From positions 1 through 64,000 of the forward strand of contig MGXZ01000016.1 of the NCBI GenBank assembly GCA_001802455.1: a stretch of 64,000 bases of DNA, written 5' to 3'. How positions within the stretch are numbered: the first letter of the stretch is position 1; each line of letters begins with the position of its first letter. The stretch is from Gammaproteobacteria bacterium RIFCSPHIGHO2_12_FULL_39_24 (GTDB taxonomy: Bacteria > Pseudomonadota > Gammaproteobacteria > Coxiellales > Coxiellaceae). Positions 20,840 to 29,746 of this stretch are shown here, in pieces. A program made the position numbers and the translations under genes. Under the pieces are notes generated by a model. The model was not told where the DNA came from. It searched no databases and worked only from the letters and a program-made list of their open reading frames with translations.

Positions 20840-20907
20840 GGGAATACTCTTTTTAAAAAGGTGAGTTGATCATTGTAAAAAAGCAGAAGAAAGAAAGCAA
20901 TGTGTTA

Positions 20908-21492
20908 TCAAATAGTAAACAAATAACTTATCCCCAAATACGCACCATACGTCGCTGGAATGGCACTCTTCGCTGCTAATGTGGTAATGCCTTGCAATGA
21001 CAACGCAAGATTATCATTGATCCAATACGACATTCCCAAACCAAATTCAGGAACTGTTTTATTGGTATAAGCGAATGAACGCGCGCCATATCCTGCTGAC
21101 GATGTTCTCAAATACAAACGCATCATTCCCAATTTGGTAAATATATTAAAATGTCGCCTAATCGGCCACATTATTTTACCCAACAAACTCAAACCATAAA
21201 CATCATTATCAATCGGACCATCATTGAAAGATAAAATTTTAATACCATCGAATGCGGTATAACCCCCTTCTAGCGCAAAATAAGGATTAAATTGATAGCC
21301 GGCATTCATAAACCAAGAAAATCCACGCAAATCGCTTGATGTCAAACCGGAATTACTCGGATCAATTTTTCCAGCACCTAATCCTGTGCTTAAAAATATT
21401 CCGGCTGACGATAATGGATCTTGATTGTCTGCATAAATAGAAGTGAAAGCGAGCGCAGAAACACTCATCACCGTCATTACTATTTTTCTCAT
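20908..21492 (-). CDS. small OmpA-type outer-membrane barrel protein
   Basis: 194 residues from the ATG giving MRKIVMTVMS; AGGGAGA precedes it by about 8 bases and the longer open frame is rejected. The signal peptide is cleaved after about SIYA. The rest alternates in beta strands ending in aromatic residues (LGAGKIDPSN, FMNAGYQFNPYFALEGGYTAF, LGISYLFTI), typical of an eight-stranded barrel with a C-terminal aromatic strand. It is a paralogue of the gene just upstream (same AGYQFN-Y-A-E-GY block). Function within the family (porin, adhesin or structural) cannot be told. Confidence 0.8.
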   Translation of the reverse strand: MRKIVMTVMSVSALAFTSIYADNQDPLSSAGIFLSTGLGAGKIDPSNSGLTSSDLRGFSWFMNAGYQFNPYFALEGGYTAFDGIKILSFNDGPIDNDVYGLSLLGKIMWPIRRHFNIFTKLGMMRLYLRTSSAGYGARSFAYTNKTVPEFGLGMSYWINDNLALSLQGITTLAAKSAIPATYGAYLGISYLFTI

Positions 21493-21530
21493 TGCATTTT
21501 CTCCCTGAAAAAATAAAACAAAACACAAAT

Positions 21531-21562
21531 AAAAAAGGCGCTTTTTGATGAGCGCCTTTTTA
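21531..21562 (-). terminator. Rho-independent terminator between barrel genes
   Basis: The stem AAAAAGGCGC/GCGCCTTTTT has a short loop and T/A tracts on both sides. It lies just after the stop of the upstream barrel gene, so each barrel gene probably has its own transcript. The symmetry would let it work in both directions. Confidence 0.85.
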
Positions 21563-21582
21563 TACACCACATTCAGATAAAA

Positions 21583-22236
21583 TTACAGACTGAATTTGTA
21601 GCTAACACCAGCCAATACTGCATTTCCTGCAGGAACGTGAACTGTTCCGGAAACACCGTTAATGGTTTTTGAGTAGCTTGTTTTCAATGCATAGATATCT
21701 TGCAAATTCAATGCCACGTTGTGGTTTACATTGTAAGAAGTACCTAAACCAAACATCGGCGTCCAAGCACTGCCGTTGGCTTTATTAGCCTGTGGCTCAC
21801 CAGAAAGGGATTCGTGCATATCCACTGCACCCGCTTTTGCAAATAAATCGAATTGATTACTGATTGGCAAAATACCTTTTACGTCAGCATCAAAACCTGC
21901 CAAAGCAGAAGTCAATGTTCCGGTGGTACCATAATTTGCTTTTGCTTGACCAAAAGAAATATAACCTGCTTCGATTGCTAAGTAGCGATTGAATTGGTAA
22001 CCCGCATTAGCATCCCAAGCAAATCCACCTGTTTTGATAGAAGTAGGCTGTACTGGGTAGTCACTATTCACAGCATTGACTGTGCCGTAACCCAAATCAC
22101 CGGCAACATAAATGCCCGCTGGATTTGAATTGGAATCAGAATGATGATCATAAGCTACCGTGCTACCACCTGCGGCTGCCATGCCAGATGTTGCCAATGC
22201 CGCTGCACTGACGATACTTACGACTAATTTTTTCAT
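21583..22236 (-). CDS. small OmpA-type outer-membrane barrel protein, paralogue
   Basis: 217 residues from the ATG giving MKKLVVSIVS; AGGA precedes it by 9 bases. The signal peptide is MKKLVVSIVSAAALATSGMA. The mature part carries barrel strands (GIYVAGDLGYGTVN, WDANAGYQFNRYLAIEAGYISF, LAGVSYKFSL) with a terminal Phe-x-Leu strand. It shares its layout with the next gene, so this is a tandem duplication that has diverged. An inverted repeat lies in its leader (22267-22289). Confidence 0.8.
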   Translation of the reverse strand: MKKLVVSIVSAAALATSGMAAAGGSTVAYDHHSDSNSNPAGIYVAGDLGYGTVNAVNSDYPVQPTSIKTGGFAWDANAGYQFNRYLAIEAGYISFGQAKANYGTTGTLTSALAGFDADVKGILPISNQFDLFAKAGAVDMHESLSGEPQANKANGSAWTPMFGLGTSYNVNHNVALNLQDIYALKTSYSKTINGVSGTVHVPAGNAVLAGVSYKFSL

Positions 22237-22266
22237 GAAAAAATTTCCTAATTTTGTTAAACAAAT

Positions 22267-22289
22267 CACTGCTTAAGTTGTAAGCAGTG
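22267..22289 (-). promoter_or_regulatory. perfect stem-loop in leader of barrel gene
   Basis: CACTGCTTA/TAAGCAGTG, 9 bp with a 5-base loop, 31 bases upstream of the ATG and downstream of serC. It may stabilise the barrel mRNA or end serC transcription; no long T-run follows directly, so either is possible. Confidence 0.5.
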
Positions 22290-22390
22290 CGCGCAGTATG
22301 CACAAGCGATTTCTGAATGTCAACTCGCGGTTTTTAGCATTTTTTGCTGTTTTTTACGCTGAAAAGTACGTTTGGACAAAAATAGCGGGG

Positions 22391-23476
22391 CTAATGAAGT
22401 AGATAAAACCGTCGCATTACCCCAATTAATTTCTCAACGCCTGCGATTGGCATCGCATTATAAATACTCGCGCGGATGCCGCCTAATATTTTATGGCCTT
22501 TCAATCCCATTAAATTATTGTCAGTGGCAAATTGAATAAACTGAGCATCCAGTTCAGGCGTGGGTAATTGAAAAATCACATTCATGCGAGAACGATATTT
22601 TTTATCTACTTTATTTTGATAAAAATCCTGTGAGTCCAAGTAAGCATATAATTTCTGTGCTTTTTGCGCATTTTTTTCTGCAATCGCTTTTAATCCACCC
22701 TGCTTTTTCAGCCACTGAAAAACTAGCCCTGCAAAATACCATTCAAATGTGGGTGGTGTATTAAACATGGAATCGTGTTTAACCTGAAGTGCATAATTCA
22801 TTATCGATGGCAATGCAGTATGGGGTTTTCGTTTTAATAAATCATCGCGAATAACGACAATCGTAATGCCAGCAATACCAATATTTTTTTGCGAGCAAGC
22901 ATAAATCAAACCGAATTTACTCACATCAAATGGACGTGATAATAAATTCGATGACATATCACATACGAGCGGAATATTTTTCGCATCCGGAATAAAATCA
23001 AATTCAATGCCATGGATGGTTTCATTATCGACATAATGCAAGTAAGCGCAATCCAAAAAATCTAACCACATATTTTGCGCTGGAATTTCCGTATAATTTG
23101 TTGATTCTGAATTCGCAATCATTTTTACATCTAAATATCGCGATGCTTCTAATGCAGCGCATTTTCCCCAATACCCCGTTTGCACATACGCAGCGGACTT
23201 ATAATTATCTAATAAATTCATCGGCACCGCAGAAAACTGTGTGCGCGAACCGCCCGCTAACAATAACACGTGATAATTATCTGGAATGCGTAATAAATCA
23301 CGACAATCTTTTTCCGCTTGTTTTGCCAAATCAATATAAGGCTGACTACGATGTGAAATTTCTGCAACGGACACGCCTGAATTATTCCAATTTAAAAATT
23401 CATCACGCACTTGTTGCATCACTTCCGCGGGCATCATTGCGGGGCCTGCGGAGAAATTAAATATTTTATTTGACAT
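22391..23476 (-). CDS. serC: phosphoserine aminotransferase
   Basis: PLP enzyme of serine synthesis (3-phosphohydroxypyruvate to phosphoserine), also used in pyridoxal-phosphate synthesis. It is 361 residues from MSNKIFNFSAGPAMMP, the standard family N-terminus; GAGGA precedes this ATG by 5 bases, so the 13 extra upstream codons are rejected. The conserved AGGSRTQFSAVPMNLL and the Schiff-base lysine in YACSQKNIGIAG (about 198) are visible. It stands alone on this strand between the barrel gene and an inverted-repeat region. Confidence 0.95.
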   Translation of the reverse strand: MSNKIFNFSAGPAMMPAEVMQQVRDEFLNWNNSGVSVAEISHRSQPYIDLAKQAEKDCRDLLRIPDNYHVLLLAGGSRTQFSAVPMNLLDNYKSAAYVQTGYWGKCAALEASRYLDVKMIANSESTNYTEIPAQNMWLDFLDCAYLHYVDNETIHGIEFDFIPDAKNIPLVCDMSSNLLSRPFDVSKFGLIYACSQKNIGIAGITIVVIRDDLLKRKPHTALPSIMNYALQVKHDSMFNTPPTFEWYFAGLVFQWLKKQGGLKAIAEKNAQKAQKLYAYLDSQDFYQNKVDKKYRSRMNVIFQLPTPELDAQFIQFATDNNLMGLKGHKILGGIRASIYNAMPIAGVEKLIGVMRRFYLLH

Positions 23477-23525
23477 TTGTTTCCTCGATAGAAATATGAG
23501 CCCGTGATCCCCCAATCGGCAGCAT

Positions 23526-23584
23526 GTATAGGAAAGTTATCTAAAGTTAGCAAAATTTACTAACTTAGGTTAACAATCCTATAC
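23526..23584. repeat. 59-base imperfect palindrome
   Basis: The outer arms GTATAGGA/TCCTATAC are perfect. The inner arms pair as AGTTAG/CTAACT with a small mismatch zone between. It lies just upstream of serC and touches the next, larger inverted repeat. Confidence 0.65.
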
Positions 23585-23588
23585 TTTG

Positions 23589-23793
23589 ATGCGAATTAAG
23601 AGCTGATTTCTTTGCATCCGCTCGCAGATGATATAACTGCTTTAAACATCTGAATGCTTGCGGGTGACTTGGGCATATCTATTTTTCGTGAACATGACAC
23701 AAAAATAAATATGCCCAATTTCCCACTCGCTTGAAAGTTTATCAAAGCAGTCATATCATCACTCGCTTCTTCAAGTCAGCGCTTAATTCGCAT
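23589..23793. mobile_element. MITE-like inverted-repeat element, 205 bp
   Basis: The two halves are inverted copies of about 95-100 bases with scattered mismatches. The ends are ATGCGAATTAAG (23589-23600) and CTTAATTCGCAT (23782-23793). Inner matched blocks include GATGATAT.ACTGCTTT and TTGGGCATAT.TATTTTT. It encodes nothing. The right end supplies the last codons and stop of the MepB-like gene. It shares a core (GAAG-AGCGAGTGATG) with the element at 37993-38185. No transposase is in the window. Confidence 0.7.
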
Positions 23794-24276
23794 TTTAGAA
23801 TCAAACAATACACTACACTCGAAAAATGTTTCATAAAAAAAGGCTGACTGCCACGCTTTTGTTTGTTGCGCTTGCTTGCTATTCGCTTCATCCCACGGCG
23901 CGTAAACACGAATCGCTCTTTTTCCACCGCTATTATTTTTTGAAAATATTTTTTTCTCAACCAATATTTTTTTAGGAAAGATAAATTGGCCGATATTATT
24001 TTTTGATCTCACGCTAATCATGACGAAATCGATAGGATCATTTAAATCGAATGGTTGAATCGGGCCGTGATGAATGCGCTTCCAGAGTGTGACAAATTGT
24101 CCTGTTTTTGTCGGTGTAATCTTCGAAGCACGAAATAAAATGCGATGATGATTTAATGTGAATGAAGCAGCAGCGTAATCCTGGCTTTCATTTTCCAGAA
24201 CGATATTTTCACAGGAAAAGCCGAGTTTATTATAAATTAGACTTTCTGCGTGTTGTAACTCTGGGTATTTATTCAT
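23776..24276 (-). CDS. MepB family protein
   Basis: 166 residues from the ATG giving MNKYPELQHAE (AGG 8 bases before; the longer frame starts at a TTG). The conserved MepB-family blocks are present: FRASKITPTKTGQFVTLWKR, GPIQPFD, NIGQFIFPK, GGKRAIRVYAPWDEANSKQAQQTKAWQSAFF. MepB was named from the Staphylococcus mepRAB multidrug locus; its biochemical role is unknown. The final residues (MRIKR and stop) lie inside the inverted-repeat element, so the natural C-terminus may have been replaced. No efflux pump or MepR regulator is adjacent. Confidence 0.85.
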   Translation of the reverse strand: MNKYPELQHAESLIYNKLGFSCENIVLENESQDYAAASFTLNHHRILFRASKITPTKTGQFVTLWKRIHHGPIQPFDLNDPIDFVMISVRSKNNIGQFIFPKKILVEKKIFSKNNSGGKRAIRVYAPWDEANSKQAQQTKAWQSAFFYETFFECSVLFDSKMRIKR

Positions 24277-24326
24277 ATATCGGCCTGATCGCTTGCGCTG
24301 CAACGAACATCGCTGCTAACAAATAA

Positions 24327-26873
24327 TTACGACTCATCCACAATCAGCGTCGCATCCACACCCTCAACACTCACGACTTTTTCACCTTCTTGAACATTGA
24401 TCAAGCGAACGCCTTGCGTGTTACGACCAATCACATTAATTTCAGCAACGGGAATGCGAACAAGTGTTCCGCCGTTCGTCACCAATAAAATTTCTGAATC
24501 TTGCTGAACCGGAATGGACCCAACGACCCTACCATTGCGATCGGTTGTTTGAATCGCAATCACACCTTGTCCACCACGACCACATTCACGATAATCATTT
24601 ACTTCCGTGCGTTGACCATAACCATTTTCGGTTACTGTTAAAATCGTGCCATCTTTTTTCGGAATAATTAACGCAATTAATTTTTGATCATTTTTTAATT
24701 TTATTCCACGAATACCGGTTGCGGTTCTGCCCATTGCACGCACTGCTTCTTCTGAGAAGCGAATTGCTTTGCCGGCATCACTCACCAACATGATATCTTG
24801 CTTTCCATCGGTTAATGCAACACCAATTAAACGATCCCCTTCATTTAAACTCAATGCAATTTTTCCATTTGATCTTGCATTTTCAAATTCAGTTAATGCC
24901 ACTTTTTTCACGGTGCCATTTTGCGTTGCCATAAAAATAAAATGATTTTCATCAAATTGTGCGACTGGTAAAATCGCGGTAATTAATTCGTCTTTTTCTA
25001 ACGGTAATAAATTCACAATCGGTTGACCACGCGCAACACGTCCTCCTTGCGGTACTTGATACGTCTTCAACCAATACGCTTTGCCCATGGTTGAGAAACA
25101 TAAAATAGTGTGATGCGAATTTGCCACCAATAAATTTTTCACATAATCTTCTTCTTTTACTGATGTTGCGCGTTTACCACGACCACCACGATGTTGCGCA
25201 TCATAACTTTCAAGCGACTGCGCTTTGATGTAACCTTCATGTGATAATGTCACCACCAAATCTTCTACGGTAATTAAATCTTCATTACTCAGATCTTCCT
25301 GATTTTCTAAAATGACTGTGCGACGCGCATCACCAAATTGCGTTTTAATTACCGTTAATTCTTCACGAATCACGGTATGCAAACGATCTGGATTGGATAA
25401 AATTTCCACTAATGCATTAATGTCTTCAATTAATTGTTTATATTCATCGTGAATTTTATCGGTTTCTAGGCCAGTTAAACGATGCAAACGTAAATCTAAA
25501 ATGGCTTGCGCTTGTTCTGGTGATAAATAATATTTTCCATCCTGCAGCCCATAATTATCCGCTAAATCATTGGGACGTGTTTGATTCGCACCCGCTTTCG
25601 ACAGTAATTGCGCAACCAATCCCAGCACCCACGCTTTCGCTAATAATAATTCTTTCGCGTCATTCGGTGTTTTAGCAGATTTAATTAACGCAACCATTTC
25701 ATCAATATTAACGAGTGCAATACCCAAGCCTTCTAAAATATGCGCGCGATCTTTTGCTTTGGCTAATAAGAAAATGGTGCGACGTGTCACCACTTCACGG
25801 CGATGCTGTAAAAAGGCATTTAAAATAAATTTGAGATCCATCACTTGCGGACGGCCGTTGTATAACGCAACCATGTTAATGCCGAACACCACTTGCAATT
25901 GTGTTTGTGAAAATAAATTATTTAACACCACCTCTGGCTGATCACCGCGACGCACCTCAATCACCATGCGCATACCGCTTTTATCAGATTCATCGCGCAA
26001 ACCAACAATGCCTTCAATTAATTTATCGCGAACCAATTCGCCCATGCGCTCAAGCAATCTTGCTTTATTCACTTGATACGGCAATTCATGCACGATAATC
26101 GACACGCGATTGGTTTTTTCATTTGTTTCAATATCGGTTTTTGCTCTGACATAAATCTTACCGCGACCAGTGCGATACGCTCTCACAATTCCTGCGCGAC
26201 CATTAACAATGCCAGCGGTTGGAAAATCAGGACCTGGAACATAACGCATTAATTCATCGATGGTTAATTCTGAATTATCGATCAACGCCAATGTGGCATC
26301 GATAATTTCGGATAAATTATGAGGTGGAATATTCGTTGCCATACCAACTGCAATACCCGATGATCCATTCACCAGCAAATTGGGAATGCGGGTTGGCAAC
26401 ACCGCGGGCATTTTTTCTGTTTCGTCATAATTAAGCTGAAAATCAACGGTTTCTTTATCAATGTCAGCTAACAAGTCATGAGCAAACTGAGACATTCTAA
26501 TTTCGGTATAACGCATCGCGGCAGGCGCATCGCCATCAACTGAACCAAAGTTGCCTTGTCCGTCTACCAGCATGTAACGCAAACTAAACGGCTGCGCCAT
26601 ACGCACAATCGTGTCGTAAACAGCGGTATCACCATGCGGATGGTACTTACCAATGACATCTCCGACAATACGGGCGGATTTTTTATAGGGTTTATTCCAA
26701 TCATTACTCAACTCATGCATCGCAAATAACACGCGGCGATGTACAGGTTTCAAGCCATCACGCACATCCGGCAACGCGCGCCCCACAATAACGCTCATCG
26801 CATAATCCAAATAAGACTGCTTTAGTTCGCTTTCGATGGTAATAGTGGTAATTTCTTTGGCCAAATCTGTCAT
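24327..26873 (-). CDS. gyrA: DNA gyrase subunit A
   Basis: Breakage-reunion subunit of gyrase. 848 residues. The catalytic Tyr is in [14 protein letters not shown] (about 122). The quinolone-resistance region reads [19 protein letters not shown], so the position equivalent to E. coli Ser83 is Thr, as naturally found in several gammaproteobacteria, and Asp87 is kept. The C-terminal beta-pinwheel carries the GyrA-box-like [12 protein letters not shown]. It is divergent from mtaD, with a palindromic leader between. Confidence 0.97.
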   Translation of the reverse strand: MTDLAKEITTITIESELKQSYLDYAMSVIVGRALPDVRDGLKPVHRRVLFAMHELSNDWNKPYKKSARIVGDVIGKYHPHGDTAVYDTIVRMAQPFSLRYMLVDGQGNFGSVDGDAPAAMRYTEIRMSQFAHDLLADIDKETVDFQLNYDETEKMPAVLPTRIPNLLVNGSSGIAVGMATNIPPHNLSEIIDATLALIDNSELTIDELMRYVPGPDFPTAGIVNGRAGIVRAYRTGRGKIYVRAKTDIETNEKTNRVSIIVHELPYQVNKARLLERMGELVRDKLIEGIVGLRDESDKSGMRMVIEVRRGDQPEVVLNNLFSQTQLQVVFGINMVALYNGRPQVMDLKFILNAFLQHRREVVTRRTIFLLAKAKDRAHILEGLGIALVNIDEMVALIKSAKTPNDAKELLLAKAWVLGLVAQLLSKAGANQTRPNDLADNYGLQDGKYYLSPEQAQAILDLRLHRLTGLETDKIHDEYKQLIEDINALVEILSNPDRLHTVIREELTVIKTQFGDARRTVILENQEDLSNEDLITVEDLVVTLSHEGYIKAQSLESYDAQHRGGRGKRATSVKEEDYVKNLLVANSHHTILCFSTMGKAYWLKTYQVPQGGRVARGQPIVNLLPLEKDELITAILPVAQFDENHFIFMATQNGTVKKVALTEFENARSNGKIALSLNEGDRLIGVALTDGKQDIMLVSDAGKAIRFSEEAVRAMGRTATGIRGIKLKNDQKLIALIIPKKDGTILTVTENGYGQRTEVNDYRECGRGGQGVIAIQTTDRNGRVVGSIPVQQDSEILLVTNGGTLVRIPVAEINVIGRNTQGVRLINVQEGEKVVSVEGVDATLIVDES

Positions 26874-26892
26874 GGTAAAGTTGCCTTTGTGA

Positions 26893-26930
26893 ACCTATTT
26901 TTAAGAGTGATAATGATATCATAAATAGGT
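26893..26930. promoter_or_regulatory. palindrome between gyrA and mtaD
   Basis: ACCTATTT (26893-26900) and AAATAGGT (26923-26930) form the outer arms. A perfect 10-base palindrome ATGATATCAT lies at 26913-26922. CTTTTTTG follows. It is placed 20 bases before gyrA and 52 before mtaD, a position suited to an operator for both. Confidence 0.45.
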
Positions 26931-26982
26931 CTTTTTTGTTAGGATTGAAGCGATAAAATTGCTCGTAAAAAGGCCTAAATTT

Positions 26983-28290
26983 ATGCAACAAATCGATACC
27001 CTGCTTCACGCTCGTTGGATCGTTCCCATTGTTCCGCGCAATCAAGTTTTAGAGAATTACTCCGTTGCAATTGATCGCGGAAAAATAATCGATATTTTAC
27101 CAACTGACTCTGCACAACAAAAATATTCAGCAAGAAATAATATTAACCGCAAAAATCACGTGGTAATGCCAGGATTAATTAACACACATACACACACACC
27201 CATGAATTTATTTCGTGGCATCGCAGATGATTTACCACTAATGGATTGGTTAAATAATCATATCTGGCCTGCAGAAGCAAAAACGATTAATGCAACCAGT
27301 GTGTATGATGGAACCCGTTTAGCAATTACTGAAATGATTCGCGGTGGTACTACTTGTTTCAACGATCATTATTTTTTTCCCAATGACATTGCACGCGCCG
27401 CACTAGAAATAGGCATGCGCGCTTGCATTGGGCACGTCATTATGAATGTGTCAAACGATTGGGCGAAAAACGAAGATGAATATGTTGATAAAGCAAAATC
27501 AGCTCACGCTGAACGTCCACATGATTCTCTGCTCGCTTGGACGATTGCACCACAAGGTCCTTACACCAATTCAGATCGCAGTCTATCGCTTGCAAAAAAT
27601 TTAGCAGAAGAATACAACTTACGCATGCACATGCATTTACACGAAACACAAGCTGAAATTGATATTGATTTAAAAGCACATCAAAAACGTCCCATGAAAC
27701 GATTGCACGATTTAGGTTTGTTGGATGAAAAATTTATTGCAGTTCACATGGTACATTTGAATGATGAAGAAATTGCATTGTGCGCAAAAACAAAATTGCA
27801 TGTTTCACATAATCCTGAATCAAATTTAAAATTAGCGAGTGGTTTTGCACCTATCGTTAAATTAATGAAGGCCGGCGTGAATGTTGCTATCGGAACAGAT
27901 GGCGCAGCGAGTAATAATGATCTTGATATGTTTGGTGAATTACGCACAGCTTCTTTTATTGCAAAAGCAATGAATCAAGATCCAACCGCATTAGATGCTA
28001 TGACAACACTTGAAATGGCAACGATCAATGGCGCAAGAACGTTAGGATTAGAAAAAGAAGTTGGCTCGATTGAAAAAGGGAAATGCGCAGATATTATTGC
28101 AATTGATTTCAATCATATTTTTACACAACCTGTTTTTAATCCGATTTCACATTTGGTTTATGCGATCAATCGCCTGCAAGTGAGTGATGTGTTTATTACT
28201 GGAAAACAGGTGTTAAATCGCGGTGAGTTTGTTAATGTAGATGTGAATGAGGTTGTTGCGAAGGCGCAAAAGTGGGCTGCGCAAGTATGA
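26983..28290 (+). CDS. mtaD: 5-methylthioadenosine/S-adenosylhomocysteine deaminase
   Basis: Amidohydrolase of the TRZ/ATZ family that deaminates MTA/SAH (to the inosine forms) in the methionine-salvage network. 435 residues from the ATG at 26983 (AAGG about 9 bases before). Metal ligands are seen in GLINTHTHTPMNLFRG, HMHLHETQAE and GTDGAASNNDLDMFGE. The LPLMDWLNNHIWPAE segment is characteristic of this subgroup. Its stop overlaps an in-frame ATG of the next gene, so it is co-transcribed with HMG-CoA lyase. Substrate preference is inferred from family, and other adenosine-type substrates are possible. Confidence 0.88.
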   Translation: MQQIDTLLHARWIVPIVPRNQVLENYSVAIDRGKIIDILPTDSAQQKYSARNNINRKNHVVMPGLINTHTHTPMNLFRGIADDLPLMDWLNNHIWPAEAKTINATSVYDGTRLAITEMIRGGTTCFNDHYFFPNDIARAALEIGMRACIGHVIMNVSNDWAKNEDEYVDKAKSAHAERPHDSLLAWTIAPQGPYTNSDRSLSLAKNLAEEYNLRMHMHLHETQAEIDIDLKAHQKRPMKRLHDLGLLDEKFIAVHMVHLNDEEIALCAKTKLHVSHNPESNLKLASGFAPIVKLMKAGVNVAIGTDGAASNNDLDMFGELRTASFIAKAMNQDPTALDAMTTLEMATINGARTLGLEKEVGSIEKGKCADIIAIDFNHIFTQPVFNPISHLVYAINRLQVSDVFITGKQVLNRGEFVNVDVNEVVAKAQKWAAQV

Positions 28291-28304
28291 GCGAAAGGAA
28301 TAAA

Positions 28305-29159
28305 ATGCTTCTTCCCAAAAAAGTTCTCATCGCCGAAGTCTCTCCGCGCGATGGCTTACAAAATGAGGAAGTTATTATCCCAACCGATATTAAAATTCAA
28401 TTTATTGAATTACTCACACAAGCAGGTTTTCCCATTATCGAAGCCACTGCTTTTGTAAATCCTAAAAAAATTCCAGCGCTTGCTGATCATGAAGCTATCT
28501 TAAAAAATTTTCATTCAACAAAAAAAACAAAATACTCGGCGCTTATTCCCAACGCACAAGGATTAACAAAAGCAATTGAATGCGGTTGCGATTATATTTC
28601 TGTACTCACCACCGTTTCCGAAACCTTCTCACAAAAAAATATTAACTGTTCGATTGATGAAAGCTTAAAACGCATTGCAGAAATAATTAAAATCGCAAAG
28701 CCAAAAAATATTTTTATAAGAGCTTATATTTCTTGCACGCTCGGCTGTCCTTATGAAGGATTGATCGCAGCAGAAAATACCGCAAAACTCGCTAAAAAGT
28801 TATTAGCAATGGAATGCGATGAAATTGCGCTCGCGGATACGATTGGAACCGGAACGCCCGAAACGGCCACAGCATTAATCCATGCTGTAGCGCAATGGGT
28901 GCCTACAGAAAAAATAGCGATTCATTTTCATGATACGTATCAGCGCGCCATTGCAAATATTTCTACGTGTTTGCAATTGGGTATTTCAAAAATAGATTCA
29001 TCTGTTGGTAATTTAGGGGGTTGTCCTTATGCGAAAGGCGCTACCGGAAATGTGGCAACGGAAGATGTTTTGCAGTTACTAAATGAACTCAATATCGAAA
29101 CGGGTATTAATTTAAAAAAAGTGATTGAAGCGAAAGAGTTTATTCGTGGATATTTATGA
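28305..29159 (+). CDS. mvaB: hydroxymethylglutaryl-CoA lyase
   Basis: Cleaves HMG-CoA to acetyl-CoA and acetoacetate, the last step of leucine degradation. 284 residues. The N-terminal EVSPRDGLQNE holds the catalytic Arg/Asp; IHFHDTYQRA supplies metal-binding His; and the family signature GNLGGCPYAKGATGNVATED contains the active-site Cys. The ATG at 28305 has AAGGA 5 bases upstream; an ATG at 28287 overlapping the mtaD stop is the alternative. The other leucine-pathway genes lie about 28 kb away. Confidence 0.92.
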   Translation: MLLPKKVLIAEVSPRDGLQNEEVIIPTDIKIQFIELLTQAGFPIIEATAFVNPKKIPALADHEAILKNFHSTKKTKYSALIPNAQGLTKAIECGCDYISVLTTVSETFSQKNINCSIDESLKRIAEIIKIAKPKNIFIRAYISCTLGCPYEGLIAAENTAKLAKKLLAMECDEIALADTIGTGTPETATALIHAVAQWVPTEKIAIHFHDTYQRAIANISTCLQLGISKIDSSVGNLGGCPYAKGATGNVATEDVLQLLNELNIETGINLKKVIEAKEFIRGYL

Positions 29160-29746
29160 CATCCTTCAACAAAAAAACAATTTCCAACGCTCTAAATAAA
29201 AAAACACGAGAAGCGATATCCGATATTCACATTCTTAATTCAGTCACATCAACCAACGATGTTGTGTTATCTGAAATTAAATCTCATCCAACAAAAACCA
29301 TCGCGGTTTTTGCCGAAGAGCAAACCCAAGGTCGTGGACGCTTGGGTCGCACCTGGATTTCTCCACCCCATTCAAATATTTATTTATCATTATCCTGGCA
29401 CTTTCAACAACCGATCTTACAATTATTGGATTTAAGTATTGTAATTGCAAAAATCATTATTCAAGCACTCAAAAAGTACGGCATCACGCAAACAATAGAA
29501 ATAAAATACCCCAATGATTTGATTTTTGAAAATAAAAAATGGGGTGGTATTTTAATTGAAACCGTCAATCATCAACCACGCTCCTGTTCTGCTGTGATCG
29601 GTATTGGATTGAACGTGAATTTTTCTTCTGAAAAAACAGACAAAATAGATCAACCTTGGACATCGCTTTCAGAAATAACACAGAGTAAACACGATCGAAA
29701 TTTAATGTGCGCTTGTTTGCTCAATGCGCTCTGCGAAGCGCTTTAA
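29156..29746 (+). CDS. birA: biotin--protein ligase, catalytic domain only and C-terminally short
   Basis: Attaches biotin to carboxylase carrier domains via biotinyl-AMP. 196 residues, versus roughly 240-270 for single-domain ligases and 321 for E. coli BirA. The adenylation motif GRGRLGRTW, the KYPNDL lysine motif, KKWGGILIE and GIGLNVN are all present. There is no N-terminal HTH, so it is not a repressor. The usual C-terminal SH3-like domain is missing; the frame stops at LLNALCEAL, at the border of an AT-rich block. Its ATG overlaps the HMG-CoA lyase stop (ATGA). Activity without the C-terminal domain is uncertain. Confidence 0.85.
   Translation: MTSFNKKTISNALNKKTREAISDIHILNSVTSTNDVVLSEIKSHPTKTIAVFAEEQTQGRGRLGRTWISPPHSNIYLSLSWHFQQPILQLLDLSIVIAKIIIQALKKYGITQTIEIKYPNDLIFENKKWGGILIETVNHQPRSCSAVIGIGLNVNFSSEKTDKIDQPWTSLSEITQSKHDRNLMCACLLNALCEAL

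Noticed and set aside
23589-23793. A small RNA gene or attenuator for serC
   Set aside because: The inverted repeat lies upstream of the serC start and resembles the second element at 38 kb, so an insertion is the simpler reading; no promoter was recognised.
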